From an uncultured Bacteroidales bacterium (GTDB taxonomy: Bacteria > Bacteroidota > Bacteroidia > Bacteroidales > FEN-979): 64,000 bases of DNA. Positions 35,170-44,378 of the stretch are shown here, piece by piece. The stretch is taken from the NCBI GenBank assembly GCA_903959905.1, contig CAJBYO010000054.1:1-64000 (forward strand), read 5' to 3'. Position 1 is the stretch's first letter; each line of letters starts with the position of its first letter. The notes beneath the pieces were generated by a model that was given only the letters and a program-made list of their open reading frames with translations, had not been told where the DNA came from and ran no database searches. The position numbers and the translations under genes were made by a program.

Positions 35170-35808
35170 GGGGCCAAAAATACTATATAAATCAATTGGG
35201 TCATCGTAGGATCGCATTGAAAATTATCTGAGGATGAAACAAAAAGTGGGATCGTAATCAATCAGTTAATTATTTGATGATGTCGCCGGTTAGTTTTTAC
35301 AGTATATCTGATAACCAATTTATACTACTCATACACAAGGCACACCCTTTCATCATAGAATGTATACGCTTCATACAATAAGTGTTGTTTTTCGTCAGAA
35401 TTCACTATTATATTCAATATTTTATATATAGATTTGTATGGGTTGCCATTGAATGATTTGGTCAGACAATATGAATTCTGATCTGCTTTTCTGGAAGAAA
35501 TGCAAAGAGTTTTTTTTAACCGCTAATTAAAATAAAAGTACCTGACAAACAGCCGATACGCTTTTATCTAAAAACTTGACAGTATTAGCTTCGCTGATTT
35601 ATTTGAAAGGGTAATTGAAACTGCTGCTTTTACGCACGTTTAAAATTGAACCTGAAAAGTAAAAAGCAATTGTTACGTTATTTTTTATCTCAAATGCAGA
35701 TTAAAAGACAATAATATTATATCTTTGCGCACCCTAACAATCACTTCCCCATATTGATTGTATTCGCGACCTGAACTATATCTGCTATCTGTAAACTATT
35801 TCATAGTA
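35170..35808. other. AT-rich intergenic region upstream of ackA
   Basis: About 640 bases without a convincing ORF on either strand. It is more AT-rich than its surroundings. Besides the ackA -7 box at 35720-35727 I see a second TAnnTTTG word (TAGATTTG near 35430) and no tRNA-like or strong hairpin structure. A small RNA cannot be excluded. Confidence 0.5.
35720..35727 (+). promoter_or_regulatory. -7 box for ackA
   Basis: TATCTTTG followed by CGCACC fits the Bacteroidetes consensus, about 80 bases upstream of the chosen ATG. Confidence 0.6.
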
Positions 35809-37023
35809 ATGAAGATCCTTGTTTTAAACTGCGGCAGCTCGTCTATCAAGTACCAACTCATTGAACTTTCTGAGGAGACAGACCTTAAAGCCAAAGGACT
35901 ACTGGACCGCATTGGTTTGCCAACAAGTGAACTCACTCACATGGTTACCGGCAAAGAAAAATACAAAGTGAAGCAGGAGGTGCCCGACCACCAGGTTGGG
36001 ATCAACCTTATTCTGAAAACCCTGAAAGATCCTGTTTACGGGGTGATTCAGGATGAAAGTGAAATTGTGGCAGTAGGCCATCGGGTGGCCCATGGCGGTG
36101 AGAACTTCAAATCAAGTGTGCTCATCACGCAAAGTGTTAAAAACGATATAGAAAAGTGCATTGAACTCGCACCGTTGCACAACCCGGCAAACCTGAAAGG
36201 CATTTTATCCATTGACGCCATTCTTCCGGATGTTCCGCAGGTTGCGGTTTTTGATACATCCTTTCACCAGTCCATGCCTGCCTATTCATATCTATACGCC
36301 ATACCGTATGAATTTTATGAGAAGTACAAGATCCGCAGGTACGGATTTCATGGCACTTCGCATAAATATGTTGCTCAGAAGGCCTGCAGGTTCCTTGGAA
36401 AGGATTTCAACAGGCTGAAAATTATCACCTGTCACCTGGGAAACGGCTCTTCCATTGCAGCAATTCAGAATGGAGAATCAGTGGATACTTCCATGGGCTT
36501 TACACCCCTTGAAGGATTGATGATGGGTACGCGCAGCGGTGACGTTGATCTTGGCGTGTTGCTGTTTCTTGCTGAAAAGGAGAACCTGAGCATTGCCGAC
36601 ACAAATGCCATGTTCAATAAACGAAGCGGTGTTTGCGGCATTTCAGGCATTTCTTTTGACATGCGCGACGTGGAACAGGCTGCCGGGAATGGCAACACAC
36701 GTGCCCAGCTGTCGCTTGAAATGTATGCCTACAGGGTTAAAAAATACATAGGAGCCTATGCTGCGGCTATGAGCGGGGTCGACCTGGTCATCTTTACCGG
36801 GGGAATAGGGGAGAATGATGTTGATACCCGAAACCGCATCCTCGACGGGTTGGGGTTCCTCGGCGTTGATTTTGATCCGGAACGAAATAATATGAGGGGA
36901 AGGGAAGCAATCCTTACCAGGCCCGGATCACGCGTTGTTTCAATGGTCATGCCTACCAACGAAGAACTTGTTATCGCGGTAGATACTTACAATATTGTTA
37001 CAAATTCAGAGTTTAATTTCTAA
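35809..37023 (+). CDS. ackA: Acetate kinase
   Basis: With the ATG at 35809 the protein has 404 residues, the usual length. LNCGSSSIKYQ, VAVFDTSFHQSMP, YGFHGTSHKYVA, CHLGNGSSIAA and FTGGIGEND are the acetate kinase signatures. It makes ATP from acetyl phosphate in fermentation. pta, normally adjacent, is not in the window; the next gene (11 bases on) is a response regulator, and the two look co-transcribed. The 17 codons before the ATG (from 35758) lie in leader sequence. Confidence 0.96.
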   Translation: MKILVLNCGSSSIKYQLIELSEETDLKAKGLLDRIGLPTSELTHMVTGKEKYKVKQEVPDHQVGINLILKTLKDPVYGVIQDESEIVAVGHRVAHGGENFKSSVLITQSVKNDIEKCIELAPLHNPANLKGILSIDAILPDVPQVAVFDTSFHQSMPAYSYLYAIPYEFYEKYKIRRYGFHGTSHKYVAQKACRFLGKDFNRLKIITCHLGNGSSIAAIQNGESVDTSMGFTPLEGLMMGTRSGDVDLGVLLFLAEKENLSIADTNAMFNKRSGVCGISGISFDMRDVEQAAGNGNTRAQLSLEMYAYRVKKYIGAYAAAMSGVDLVIFTGGIGENDVDTRNRILDGLGFLGVDFDPERNNMRGREAILTRPGSRVVSMVMPTNEELVIAVDTYNIVTNSEFNF

Positions 37024-37034
37024 TTTTATATATT

Positions 37035-38006
37035 ATGGCACCAATTAGTTTGTATATCATCGAAGATGAGCTGATCATTGCCCATGACCTTAAAGCCAAA
37101 CTTACTGAGTTTGGATACGATGTTCTCGGCATTGATACCAAGGGAGAGAGTGCAATTGAGAATATTTCCAATCTGCAGGAGTCAAACATCGAACCTGATA
37201 TCGTGATCATGGACGTGGGACTTGCCGGGAAAATGGATGGTATTGAAGCTGCCCGTATTCTGACCGAAAACTACAACTGCGGAATCATCTTTCTTACTTC
37301 TATGAATAAAAGTGAAATATTTTCAAAGTCTTTTTCACTTAAACCATATGCGTATCTTTTCAAGCCGGTTGACATTGACCAGATTCGCGCTGCTATTGAG
37401 GTCGCAAATTACCAGCGCAACCTTGAAATAACGAATGAACGTATTATCTCTGAACTGAAGAAAGAGATAGAGCAGCGCAAAAAAGTAGAGAAGGAACGCA
37501 ATCTCCGGCTCCAGGAACGGATCAAGGCTGAGCAGAAGGTGAATCAGCTCCTGAAACAGAAGCATCACATGGAGCTTGACCTGATCAACAGGGAACTGGC
37601 TACCTCATCTATCTTCATTTCACAGAAGAATAAGATTATCGGCCTGATCAAAAAGGATATCAACCGCCTCCTGCGCAATGAAAAGAGCATCACGAAAATG
37701 GAGATCGGTAAAGTCCTGAAAACAATTGATGAGAACATCAAGTTTGACAACGACTGGTATCGCATCAAGGCCCATTTTGAGAAAATACATCCCGGATTCT
37801 TCGACCGCCTGAGAAAGTCATTCCCGCAACTGACGCCGAACGACCACAAACTGTGTGCATTGTTGCGCATGAATCTCAACACGAAGGAGATATCACACAT
37901 CCTGAAGATTACGGCACCCAGCACCGAAATCTCGCGTATCAGGTTGCGCAAGAAACTTGATCTGCCCAAAGGCATCAACCTTACGATGTTCATTTCGGAA
38001 CTCTAA
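37035..38006 (+). CDS. Response regulator with LuxR-type output domain
   Basis: The protein has 323 residues. The receiver domain (1-125) has Glu10-Asp11, phospho-acceptor Asp60 in IVIMDVGL, Thr88 and Lys110 in FKPVD. A long charged coiled coil (about 140-195) follows, then a linker, then a helix-turn-helix (266-323: LTPNDHKLCALLRMN, TKEISHILKIT, R-x-RLRKKLDL). The output tail matches that of the TPR regulator at 13367-15142. No histidine kinase is adjacent. Co-transcription with ackA suggests a link to acetyl-phosphate or energy state, but this is an inference. Confidence 0.9.
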   Translation: MAPISLYIIEDELIIAHDLKAKLTEFGYDVLGIDTKGESAIENISNLQESNIEPDIVIMDVGLAGKMDGIEAARILTENYNCGIIFLTSMNKSEIFSKSFSLKPYAYLFKPVDIDQIRAAIEVANYQRNLEITNERIISELKKEIEQRKKVEKERNLRLQERIKAEQKVNQLLKQKHHMELDLINRELATSSIFISQKNKIIGLIKKDINRLLRNEKSITKMEIGKVLKTIDENIKFDNDWYRIKAHFEKIHPGFFDRLRKSFPQLTPNDHKLCALLRMNLNTKEISHILKITAPSTEISRIRLRKKLDLPKGINLTMFISEL

Positions 38007-38039
38007 AAAAAAAAGCGGCATTTGCCGCTTTTTTTTTAG
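38001..38039. terminator. Bidirectional terminator between the response regulator and yebC
   Basis: GCGGC and GCCGC form the core, with A and T runs of about ten on either side (stem 38013-38019 with 38024-38030). The hairpin overlaps the stop codons of both convergent genes (TAA at 38004-38006 plus, TAA at 38036-38038 minus), so it works in both directions. Confidence 0.9.
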
Positions 38040-38776
38040 AGTTTATCTGCCATTTCATCACTGATCTCCAGTGTGTGGAAGACATTTTGAACGTCATCGT
38101 CCTCTTCAATGATATCAATTAGCCGGAGCACCTTTCTTGTTGCATCCTCGTCAAGGTTAACAGTGGTTTTCGGGATACGCTGCAACTCTGCGCTTTCAGG
38201 TTCAATGCTGAGTTTTTCAAGCTTTTTGATCATGCTTCCGAAATCCTCCATGGCAGTGGTAATGTTGAAAACATCATCCTCCAGTGAAATATCTTCAGCG
38301 CCGGCATCAATCAGTTCCATTTCAAATTCATCGCGGTTTATGTCGCCTTTTGGGACCACAAAAACACCTTTACGGTCAAACAGGAAATTGAGCGATCCGT
38401 TCTGGCCAAGTTCGCCGCCGTGCTTGTTAAAATAAGCCCTTACATTGGATACGGTGCGCTGCAGGTTGTCGGTTGTGCATTCAACGAAAATGGCAATGCC
38501 GTGCGGGCCTTTGCCTTCATAGGTTGTTTCAATCAGGGCTGCTGCATCTTTGTCGGCACCCTTGCTGATCGCACGCTGAATGTTATCTTTAGGCATGGAA
38601 GCCCCTTTGGCATTGGAAATGGCAAGGCGCAGCCGCGGATTTCCATCGGGATCAGCTCCTCCCTCCTTAACGGCGATAGTAATGTCCTTGATAATCTTAG
38701 AAAAGATCTTTGAACGTTTGGCATCCAATGCGCCTTTCTTACGCTTGATGGTTGACCATTTATTGTGACCTGACAT
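38036..38776 (-). CDS. yebC: YebC/PmpR family protein
   Basis: The protein has 246 residues starting MSGHNKWSTIKRKKGALDAK, the invariant YebC N-terminus, followed by NPRLRLAISNAKGASMPKDNI and ARAYFNKHGGELG-type blocks. Family members were called transcription regulators; recent work on YebC2/TACO1 relatives points to relief of ribosome stalling. Which applies here is not settled by sequence. It is monocistronic, ending in the shared terminator. Confidence 0.93.
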   Translation of the reverse strand: MSGHNKWSTIKRKKGALDAKRSKIFSKIIKDITIAVKEGGADPDGNPRLRLAISNAKGASMPKDNIQRAISKGADKDAAALIETTYEGKGPHGIAIFVECTTDNLQRTVSNVRAYFNKHGGELGQNGSLNFLFDRKGVFVVPKGDINRDEFEMELIDAGAEDISLEDDVFNITTAMEDFGSMIKKLEKLSIEPESAELQRIPKTTVNLDEDATRKVLRLIDIIEEDDDVQNVFHTLEISDEMADKL

Positions 38777-38843
38777 AGAGTTATTGTTTGTTGATTAACA
38801 ATGTAAAATTAATAAAAAAAGGTTATGCTATTAAAACGATTGG

Positions 38844-38851
38844 TAAATTTG
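38844..38851 (+). promoter_or_regulatory. -7 box for the Ig-like lipoprotein gene
   Basis: TAAATTTG fits TAnnTTTG and lies inside the longer ORF that begins at 38825. This argues for translation from the GTG at 38882, about 24 bases after the predicted transcript start. Confidence 0.5.
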
Positions 38852-38881
38852 GGGACGCAAACTTACGAAAATCCTACCCGG

Positions 38882-40672
38882 GTGCAAAGATCAAACCTCT
38901 TATTTTTACTGTTTCTTATCAGTGTCCCGTTTCTTCTGACACGCTGTGCAAAGCCGGTCAGCCCGTCAGGCGGGCCAAAGGATCTTACTCCGCCGGTTGT
39001 ATTGGAATGTGATCCGCCGAATTTTAGCACACGGTTCGCGGAAAACAGTATTCAGATTGACTTTGACGAATTCCTCAACCTGAAGAATGCCGCCACTGAA
39101 ATTTTCATCTCCCCGCCGTTAAAAAAACCGCTCGATGCCAGGTTAAAGGGCACATCCCTGGTTGTGGAAATTGAAGATACCCTCGCAGCCAATACAACCT
39201 ACTCAATTACTTTCGGCAATTCAATTGCAGATCTCACAGAGGGTAATCTCCTGAAAGGGTTCAACTATGTGTTCTCAACAGGCGATTTTATTGACACACT
39301 TTCGCTGCAGGGCAATCTGCGTGCGGCTTTTGACCTTAAACCGCAGAAAGATGTTTTTATTGAACTGTACCTGAACAACAATGATACGCTCCCTTTCGAT
39401 TCACTTCCGCTCAGGGTTCCTCCCTATTATATCACCAAGTCAGATGAACAGGGAAACTTTATTTTTCATAACCTGCAGAATGCGCATTTTAAGTTATTTG
39501 CCCTCGCAGATCAGAATGGCGACCTTATTTTTAACCAGCCATCTGAAAAAATAGCTTTTTCCGACAGCCTTGCCACCCCGTACTATATGGAATTGCCAAA
39601 GGCCGACTCCCTGAAGAGTGATACCTTCCCACTGAAGCTGAAAAAAGGAGCACCTTTAACAATAAAAAGGATGGATTCCCTCAGGAAAGCAGATTCAATA
39701 AGGAAAATCTACCTCGTCAGGGAGAATTTCCTGAAATACCCTTCCTATCCTTTGTTCCAGTTCCTGGAAACTGATTCGGTTCAACGACTCGTAAAATCAT
39801 CCTTTCCGCTGAAGGAACTTGCAATGCTGGTGTTCCGGTTTCCTGTTAAGGACTTGAAGGTGGTTCCGCTTAATTTTGATTCTGTTGCACCCTGGCACAT
39901 TGAGGAATATTCAATGCACCGCGATTCAGTCAGGCTCTGGATCACAAAGACTGACCTTGATTCACTGGTGGCAAAAATCGTTGTTGACAATAAGATCATC
40001 GACACTGTTTCACTTGAAATGCAAAAGAAAGACCTGTCGGCAAAACAGTTGAAGAAAGAGAAGCCCAAGCTGGGTATGACAAATTCTGCATCGTCGGGGC
40101 TGAATCATTTTAAGAATAAACTGACTGTGACGTTTTCATGCCCGCTCACAAAGTGGGATTTCAAAAGGGTCTTGCTGATTTCAGAGAAAGACACGGTTCA
40201 TCCGGAGATTCATTTCGCCGACAGCCTTAAACGAAAAATCACCATCGTGCACAAGTGGCAGGAGGACAAAAATTACAAGATCCTGATACCTGATTCAGTC
40301 TTCTTCGGAATTCACGATGTATCTCACGATTCGATGCAGATGGATTTCAGAACAAGGGGAGAGCGTGATTTTGGAAACCTGATTATTTCCATGAATCTTG
40401 ATAAACGGCCCGGGCAGTATATTATTCAGCTGATGAGTGAGAATGAAAGTAACGTTTTCGAAGAACACATCACAGCGGAATCAGGAAAGGTGCGTTTTGA
40501 TTTTATGAACCCCGGAAAGTACAAACTCAAGGCGATCATTGACAGGAACAGGAACCGCAGGTGGGATACGGGAAATTACAAGATGAATATTCAGCCTGAA
40601 GTGGTGATTTACTTTCAGAAAACAGTTGAAATCAGGGCAAACTGGGATGTTGAAGAATCCTGGGATCAGTGA
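38882..40672 (+). CDS. Bacterial Ig-like (SbsA-type) lipoprotein
   Basis: From the GTG at 38882 the protein has 596 residues and begins with a lipoprotein signal (LLFLLFLISVPFLLTRC, Cys at 22). An Ig-like Big_5 domain follows (about 30-130: GGPKDLTPPVVLECDPPN, IQIDFDEF, NTTYSITFGNSIADLTEGN). Long beta-rich segments come next, and a C-terminal SdrD-like strand set with KYKLKAIIDRNRNRRWDTGNY. This is a common surface or periplasmic lipoprotein type in Bacteroidetes, function unknown. The ATG at 38825 is an alternative start, but a -7 box lies downstream of it. Its stop overlaps the convergent ArsR gene by 7 bases. Confidence 0.82.
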   Translation: MQRSNLLFLLFLISVPFLLTRCAKPVSPSGGPKDLTPPVVLECDPPNFSTRFAENSIQIDFDEFLNLKNAATEIFISPPLKKPLDARLKGTSLVVEIEDTLAANTTYSITFGNSIADLTEGNLLKGFNYVFSTGDFIDTLSLQGNLRAAFDLKPQKDVFIELYLNNNDTLPFDSLPLRVPPYYITKSDEQGNFIFHNLQNAHFKLFALADQNGDLIFNQPSEKIAFSDSLATPYYMELPKADSLKSDTFPLKLKKGAPLTIKRMDSLRKADSIRKIYLVRENFLKYPSYPLFQFLETDSVQRLVKSSFPLKELAMLVFRFPVKDLKVVPLNFDSVAPWHIEEYSMHRDSVRLWITKTDLDSLVAKIVVDNKIIDTVSLEMQKKDLSAKQLKKEKPKLGMTNSASSGLNHFKNKLTVTFSCPLTKWDFKRVLLISEKDTVHPEIHFADSLKRKITIVHKWQEDKNYKILIPDSVFFGIHDVSHDSMQMDFRTRGERDFGNLIISMNLDKRPGQYIIQLMSENESNVFEEHITAESGKVRFDFMNPGKYKLKAIIDRNRNRRWDTGNYKMNIQPEVVIYFQKTVEIRANWDVEESWDQ

Positions 40673-40968
40673 ATGACACATTGATTGATGCAATCAATCA
40701 CATTGGCCAGAACGCTGGTTTTCAGTGAATACAGGATCATTTTTCCGTCCCTTTTTGATTCAAGCAATCCTTTGTTTTTCAGTATGTTCAGGTGGTGAGA
40801 AGCCGAAGCCTGTTCGATGTTCAGCCGCTGGTAGATTTCTGTAACCGTGAGTTTCTTGTTTTCTGTCAGCAATTCAATGATCGCAATACGCATCGGGTGA
40901 GCCATTGCACGAAGTTTACTGGCAGCAGTTTCAAGTTTTTGCAAGTCAAGTGTGGTTTTCTTAGTCAT
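40666..40968 (-). CDS. ArsR-family winged-helix regulator
   Basis: The protein has 100 residues. The winged helix covers about 15-85: RAMAHPMRIAIIELL, LTVTEIYQRLNIEQASASHHLNILKNKGLLESKRDGK. The ELCVCD metal box of ArsR/SmtB metal sensors is not present; the only Cys are near the C-terminus (about 93 and 97). Sensing by metal is therefore doubtful. It faces a cluster of ade and rlmN on the same strand, but a separate -7 box precedes it. Target unknown. Confidence 0.9.
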   Translation of the reverse strand: MTKKTTLDLQKLETAASKLRAMAHPMRIAIIELLTENKKLTVTEIYQRLNIEQASASHHLNILKNKGLLESKRDGKMILYSLKTSVLANVIDCINQCVIH

Positions 40969-40994
40969 GGCGTGAGCAGATTTAGTTTATCTCA

Positions 40995-41002
40995 CAAAAT
41001 TA
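40995..41002 (-). promoter_or_regulatory. -7 box for the ArsR gene
   Basis: TAATTTTG on the minus strand, 26 bases upstream of the ATG at 40968. Nearby TATATGTAAATATATG (41024-41039) is AT-rich and partly palindromic. Confidence 0.5.
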
Positions 41003-41040
41003 GTAAAATATAGCTTACCGATATATGTAAATATATGCGT

Positions 41041-42678
41041 TTATTCCTGGAATAAACTGGTGAATTTAAACTGTGTTCCGTCAAACAACCCTTTATCACT
41101 GAGTTTAATGTCAGGAATCACCAGCAATGCCATGAATGACAATGTCATGTAGGGGGCAGCAAGAACAGCTCCCATCTCTTTCGTAAGCCTGTCAAGTTCT
41201 TCGTATTGCCTTGCCACTTCAAAACCGTTTAACCCCGACATGATCCCTGCAAATGGCAGCGGCAGGACTTTCCTGATTGGTCCGTCAACCAGTGATATTC
41301 CTCCCTTTTCAGCAATGATCAGGTTGATGGCTTCTGTAATTGAGGCATCATCAGCGCCAACTGCGACAATGTTGTGGCTGTCATGCGCCACACAGGAAGC
41401 AATGGCTCCCCTTTTCAGACCAATATTCTTTATAAATCCGACAGCTGCCGGTGCTTCAAAATACCGGTTTTTAACCACAATTTTAAGAATGTCATTTGCA
41501 GGGTCACTTATAACATTGTTGCCTGCAAGCAGTGGACTGGCATGTTCCAGCCCGGTAATCAACTGACCTTCAAACGCACTCAGTACTTTAACCTGTCCTT
41601 TCTCTGGATGAACACGGATATCGGCAGCTGTGACCGGGCCGATATTGAAATTGTTGAATGATGTTTCAGAAACACTGCTGATCAGTGTTTTTCCATTGAC
41701 TGCAACGTTTTGCCCGTCTATAAAAGTTGAAAGCACGTTGAAATCAACAAGGTTGTCAACAAGGATAAAATCGGCAGGATCGCCCGGCTGAAGCAGTCCG
41801 GTTTCAAGATTGTAATGCTTTGCAGGATTGTAAGTGCAACTGCGCAGCACATTCATGGTGTTGAGCCCTGCTCCCAAAGCCCGTTTTACTTCGAGGTTGA
41901 TATGTCCTGCCACCAGGTCGTCAGGGTGCTTGTCGTCCGAACAAAGCATGACCATTTCCGGGAACTCATCAATCAACGGGTAAAGTGTTTCAAAATTCTT
42001 GGCGGCACTGCCTTCCCTGATTAAAATATGCATGCCGTATTTTATTTTATCACGCGCCTCTTCCAATGTAAAGCATTCATGGTCGGTTGAGATGCCCGCA
42101 CTGATATATTTTTCAGCATCGTTTCCGTTTACGCCGGGTGCGTGTCCGTCGACCGGCTTACCTGCCTTGCGTGCCAATTCAAGTTTTGCCATTACCTCAG
42201 GGTCATGAAACAATACCCCGGGGAAATTCATCATCTCCGACAGGTATTTAATTTCCGGCATCTGAAGGAGTTCTTCCACTTCCTCTAGACCGAGCCGGGC
42301 GCCTGCGGTCTCGAAAGGCGTCGCAGGAACGCACGACGGAGCTCCGAAATAAAATTTAAAGGGCACTTTCTTTCCATTGTCAATCATGAATTTCACCCCG
42401 GGGATGCCCAGCACATTGGCAATCTCATGGGGATCTGATACGGAGGCAACAGTGCCGTGGATCACAGCCAGGCGGGCAAATTCCGAGGGGATGAGCATGG
42501 AGCTTTCCACGTGGATGTGTGCATCAATGAGCCCGGGAAGGATAAACCTGTCGGAACTTACTTGTTCTTCCCTGATGGCGCTGATTTTTCCGTTGAGAAC
42601 AACGATGGTCCCCCTGAAAATTCTTTTTGCAACAACATCTACAATGTTTCCCTGTATTTCAAAAGATCGCTGGTCCAT
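41041..42678 (-). CDS. ade: Adenine deaminase
   Basis: The protein has 545 residues of the amidohydrolase type. The metal motif DAHIHVESSML, the CSDDKHPDDL block and ASCVAHDSHNIVAVG near the C-terminus are those of the Ade (YicP) family, which uses a binuclear metal site. It converts adenine to hypoxanthine, which Hpt (18715-19251) can salvage. It starts 24 bases after the rlmN stop, so the two are probably one transcript. Confidence 0.95.
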   Translation of the reverse strand: MDQRSFEIQGNIVDVVAKRIFRGTIVVLNGKISAIREEQVSSDRFILPGLIDAHIHVESSMLIPSEFARLAVIHGTVASVSDPHEIANVLGIPGVKFMIDNGKKVPFKFYFGAPSCVPATPFETAGARLGLEEVEELLQMPEIKYLSEMMNFPGVLFHDPEVMAKLELARKAGKPVDGHAPGVNGNDAEKYISAGISTDHECFTLEEARDKIKYGMHILIREGSAAKNFETLYPLIDEFPEMVMLCSDDKHPDDLVAGHINLEVKRALGAGLNTMNVLRSCTYNPAKHYNLETGLLQPGDPADFILVDNLVDFNVLSTFIDGQNVAVNGKTLISSVSETSFNNFNIGPVTAADIRVHPEKGQVKVLSAFEGQLITGLEHASPLLAGNNVISDPANDILKIVVKNRYFEAPAAVGFIKNIGLKRGAIASCVAHDSHNIVAVGADDASITEAINLIIAEKGGISLVDGPIRKVLPLPFAGIMSGLNGFEVARQYEELDRLTKEMGAVLAAPYMTLSFMALLVIPDIKLSDKGLFDGTQFKFTSLFQE

Positions 42679-42702
42679 GGCAGTAAGGATTAGTATTATT
42701 TA

Positions 42703-43785
42703 TTATCCATTAAGTTTTAAAGTGCCTGCAAGCTGACCGCAGGCAGCATTGATGTCCTTACCCCGGCTTTGACGAACATTGACGACCATGTTTCGGTTTT
42801 CAAGGAAATCAACAAAAGCTTTGGTCCTGGCAGGGTCTGATTTTATGAACCCGGAATTTTTAACCGGGTTGTATTCAATGATGTTGACCTTGACCGGGAA
42901 ATTTTTGCAGAACATGGCGAGTTCTTTGGCATCTGCAATGGAGTCATTGAATTGCCCGAACAGGATGTATTCAACGGTAAACCGTTTGCCCGTTTTATGG
43001 CTGTAGTAGCTGAGGGCTTCGGATATATCGCCCAGGGGGTGTTTCAGGTTGAAGGGGATGATCTGGTCACGTTTTGAATCAGTTGCGGCATGCAGCGAAA
43101 GTGCAAAATGGTACCTGGGGTCATCATCGGCCATTTTTTTGATCATCTTCGGGATTCCGACGCTTGAAACGGTGATTCGTTGCGGCGACATGCCCGGGCC
43201 TAGCGGTGAAGTGATTTTTTCAATGGCACCGGTCACATTTTCGTAATTGAGGAAAGGTTCTCCCATCCCCATGAAAACAATGTTTGAGATGAGTGCCCCG
43301 CGCTGTGCCCCGGATGCACTTTCACTGCGGATGCCTCCAAGGATATCCGACATCCGGGCCACCTGGTCAAAAATTTCGCCTGTTGTCAGGTTTCGTTTAA
43401 AACCTGACTGGCCCGTTGCACAAAACTTACATCCCAGGGCGCATCCCACCTGCGAGGAGATGCACAGGGTTACCCGATCACCGGAAGGTATGATCACGCC
43501 TTCAATAACCGACCCGTCATGCAGCCTGAAGGCAGTTTTAACAGTGCCATCAGTGCTTTGCTGCTGTTTTTCAGGTACAATGGCATGAAATGAAAAATGA
43601 TTTTCCAGCAGCTGCCGGGTTGTTTTTGAAAGGCTGGTCATCTCCCCGAAATTCCGGCAGGACTTTTTCCAGAGCCATTCATAGGCCTGGCCTGCACGGA
43701 ATTTTTTCTCCCCGTTCTGAAGAAAAAAATCTTCCAGTTCCTCTTTTGTCAGTGACCTGATATCAGGAATGGTGCTACCACTCAT
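42703..43785 (-). CDS. rlmN: Dual-specificity 23S rRNA/tRNA methyltransferase RlmN
   Basis: The protein has 360 residues. The radical-SAM cluster CxxxCxxC is CALGCKFCATGQSGF. VFMGMGEPFLNYENV and the late VRQSRGKDINAACGQL (with the cysteine that forms the methyl-transfer intermediate) complete the RlmN set. It methylates C2 of A2503 in 23S rRNA and A37 in tRNAs. Its start overlaps the upstream gene's stop by 11 bases. Confidence 0.96.
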   Translation of the reverse strand: MSGSTIPDIRSLTKEELEDFFLQNGEKKFRAGQAYEWLWKKSCRNFGEMTSLSKTTRQLLENHFSFHAIVPEKQQQSTDGTVKTAFRLHDGSVIEGVIIPSGDRVTLCISSQVGCALGCKFCATGQSGFKRNLTTGEIFDQVARMSDILGGIRSESASGAQRGALISNIVFMGMGEPFLNYENVTGAIEKITSPLGPGMSPQRITVSSVGIPKMIKKMADDDPRYHFALSLHAATDSKRDQIIPFNLKHPLGDISEALSYYSHKTGKRFTVEYILFGQFNDSIADAKELAMFCKNFPVKVNIIEYNPVKNSGFIKSDPARTKAFVDFLENRNMVVNVRQSRGKDINAACGQLAGTLKLNG

Positions 43786-44335
43786 CTTTTTTGATTACGG
43801 TGGGTTTCATCTTATCTTTCATGGTTGAAATAAGCCGCTGCATGGTAGTGTCAATCTGGTACAGGTATGAGTCCCAGTTGGAATTGTATGCAGGGTCGGC
43901 TTTATTCATCCATTTTTCAAGCGGAAAGCGTGCTGATCCTGTCAGGTTAAAGTCAGTCAGGGTATACCTGTACTTGTTATCTTTCAGTTCCATCCTGATC
44001 TGGTACTGGATGAGCCCTCCGTCGCGTTTCTCACCTGACGACGGGTCAGGGTAATATATCTTCATACGGCCAAAGCCATCAATTTTTCCGTTTTCCTTAC
44101 TTTGAACAGAGTAAACGGATTGCGGATTCTTGTAATAAAATCCGAACCATTCTATGGCTTTGTCATACAGGTATCCAGGTGTGCCCTGTTGCTCAACAAC
44201 TTCGCGGTACATGATCTTTTTGGAGTCGGCATCGACGGGCAGGTTGGCGACCGGCGATTTCTCCTGTGCGCTGAGCGCAGGATGAAGTGTAACCAGGAAC
44301 ATTAAAAAGCAAAATATATGCAGGTATTTGTTCAT
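43775..44335 (-). CDS. Secreted DUF4468-like protein
   Basis: From the ATG at 44335 there are 186 residues with a signal peptide ending near ALSAQ. The mature part resembles DUF4468 domains: a strand-helix fold with YDKAIEWFGFYYKNPQSV, GRMKIYYPDPSSGEK and the RYTLTDFNL strand, ending in a long helix with MQRLISTMKDKMK. DUF4468 proteins are envelope proteins of unknown role. The gene is translationally close to rlmN and preceded by the groEL terminator. Confidence 0.7.
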   Translation of the reverse strand: MNKYLHIFCFLMFLVTLHPALSAQEKSPVANLPVDADSKKIMYREVVEQQGTPGYLYDKAIEWFGFYYKNPQSVYSVQSKENGKIDGFGRMKIYYPDPSSGEKRDGGLIQYQIRMELKDNKYRYTLTDFNLTGSARFPLEKWMNKADPAYNSNWDSYLYQIDTTMQRLISTMKDKMKPTVIKKDEW

Positions 44336-44378
44336 ATCCAGGTAATTTGATAATTGCAATTTTAAACAAATATATAAC

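Noticed and set aside
35170..35808. Hidden RNA gene or riboswitch before ackA
   Set aside because: No tRNA-like cloverleaf, conserved riboswitch core or strong hairpin was visible by eye; only AT-rich sequence and promoter-like words.
40666..40968. Arsenic or metal sensor role for the ArsR-type protein
   Set aside because: The ELCVCD metal-binding motif is absent and no metal-resistance gene is adjacent.
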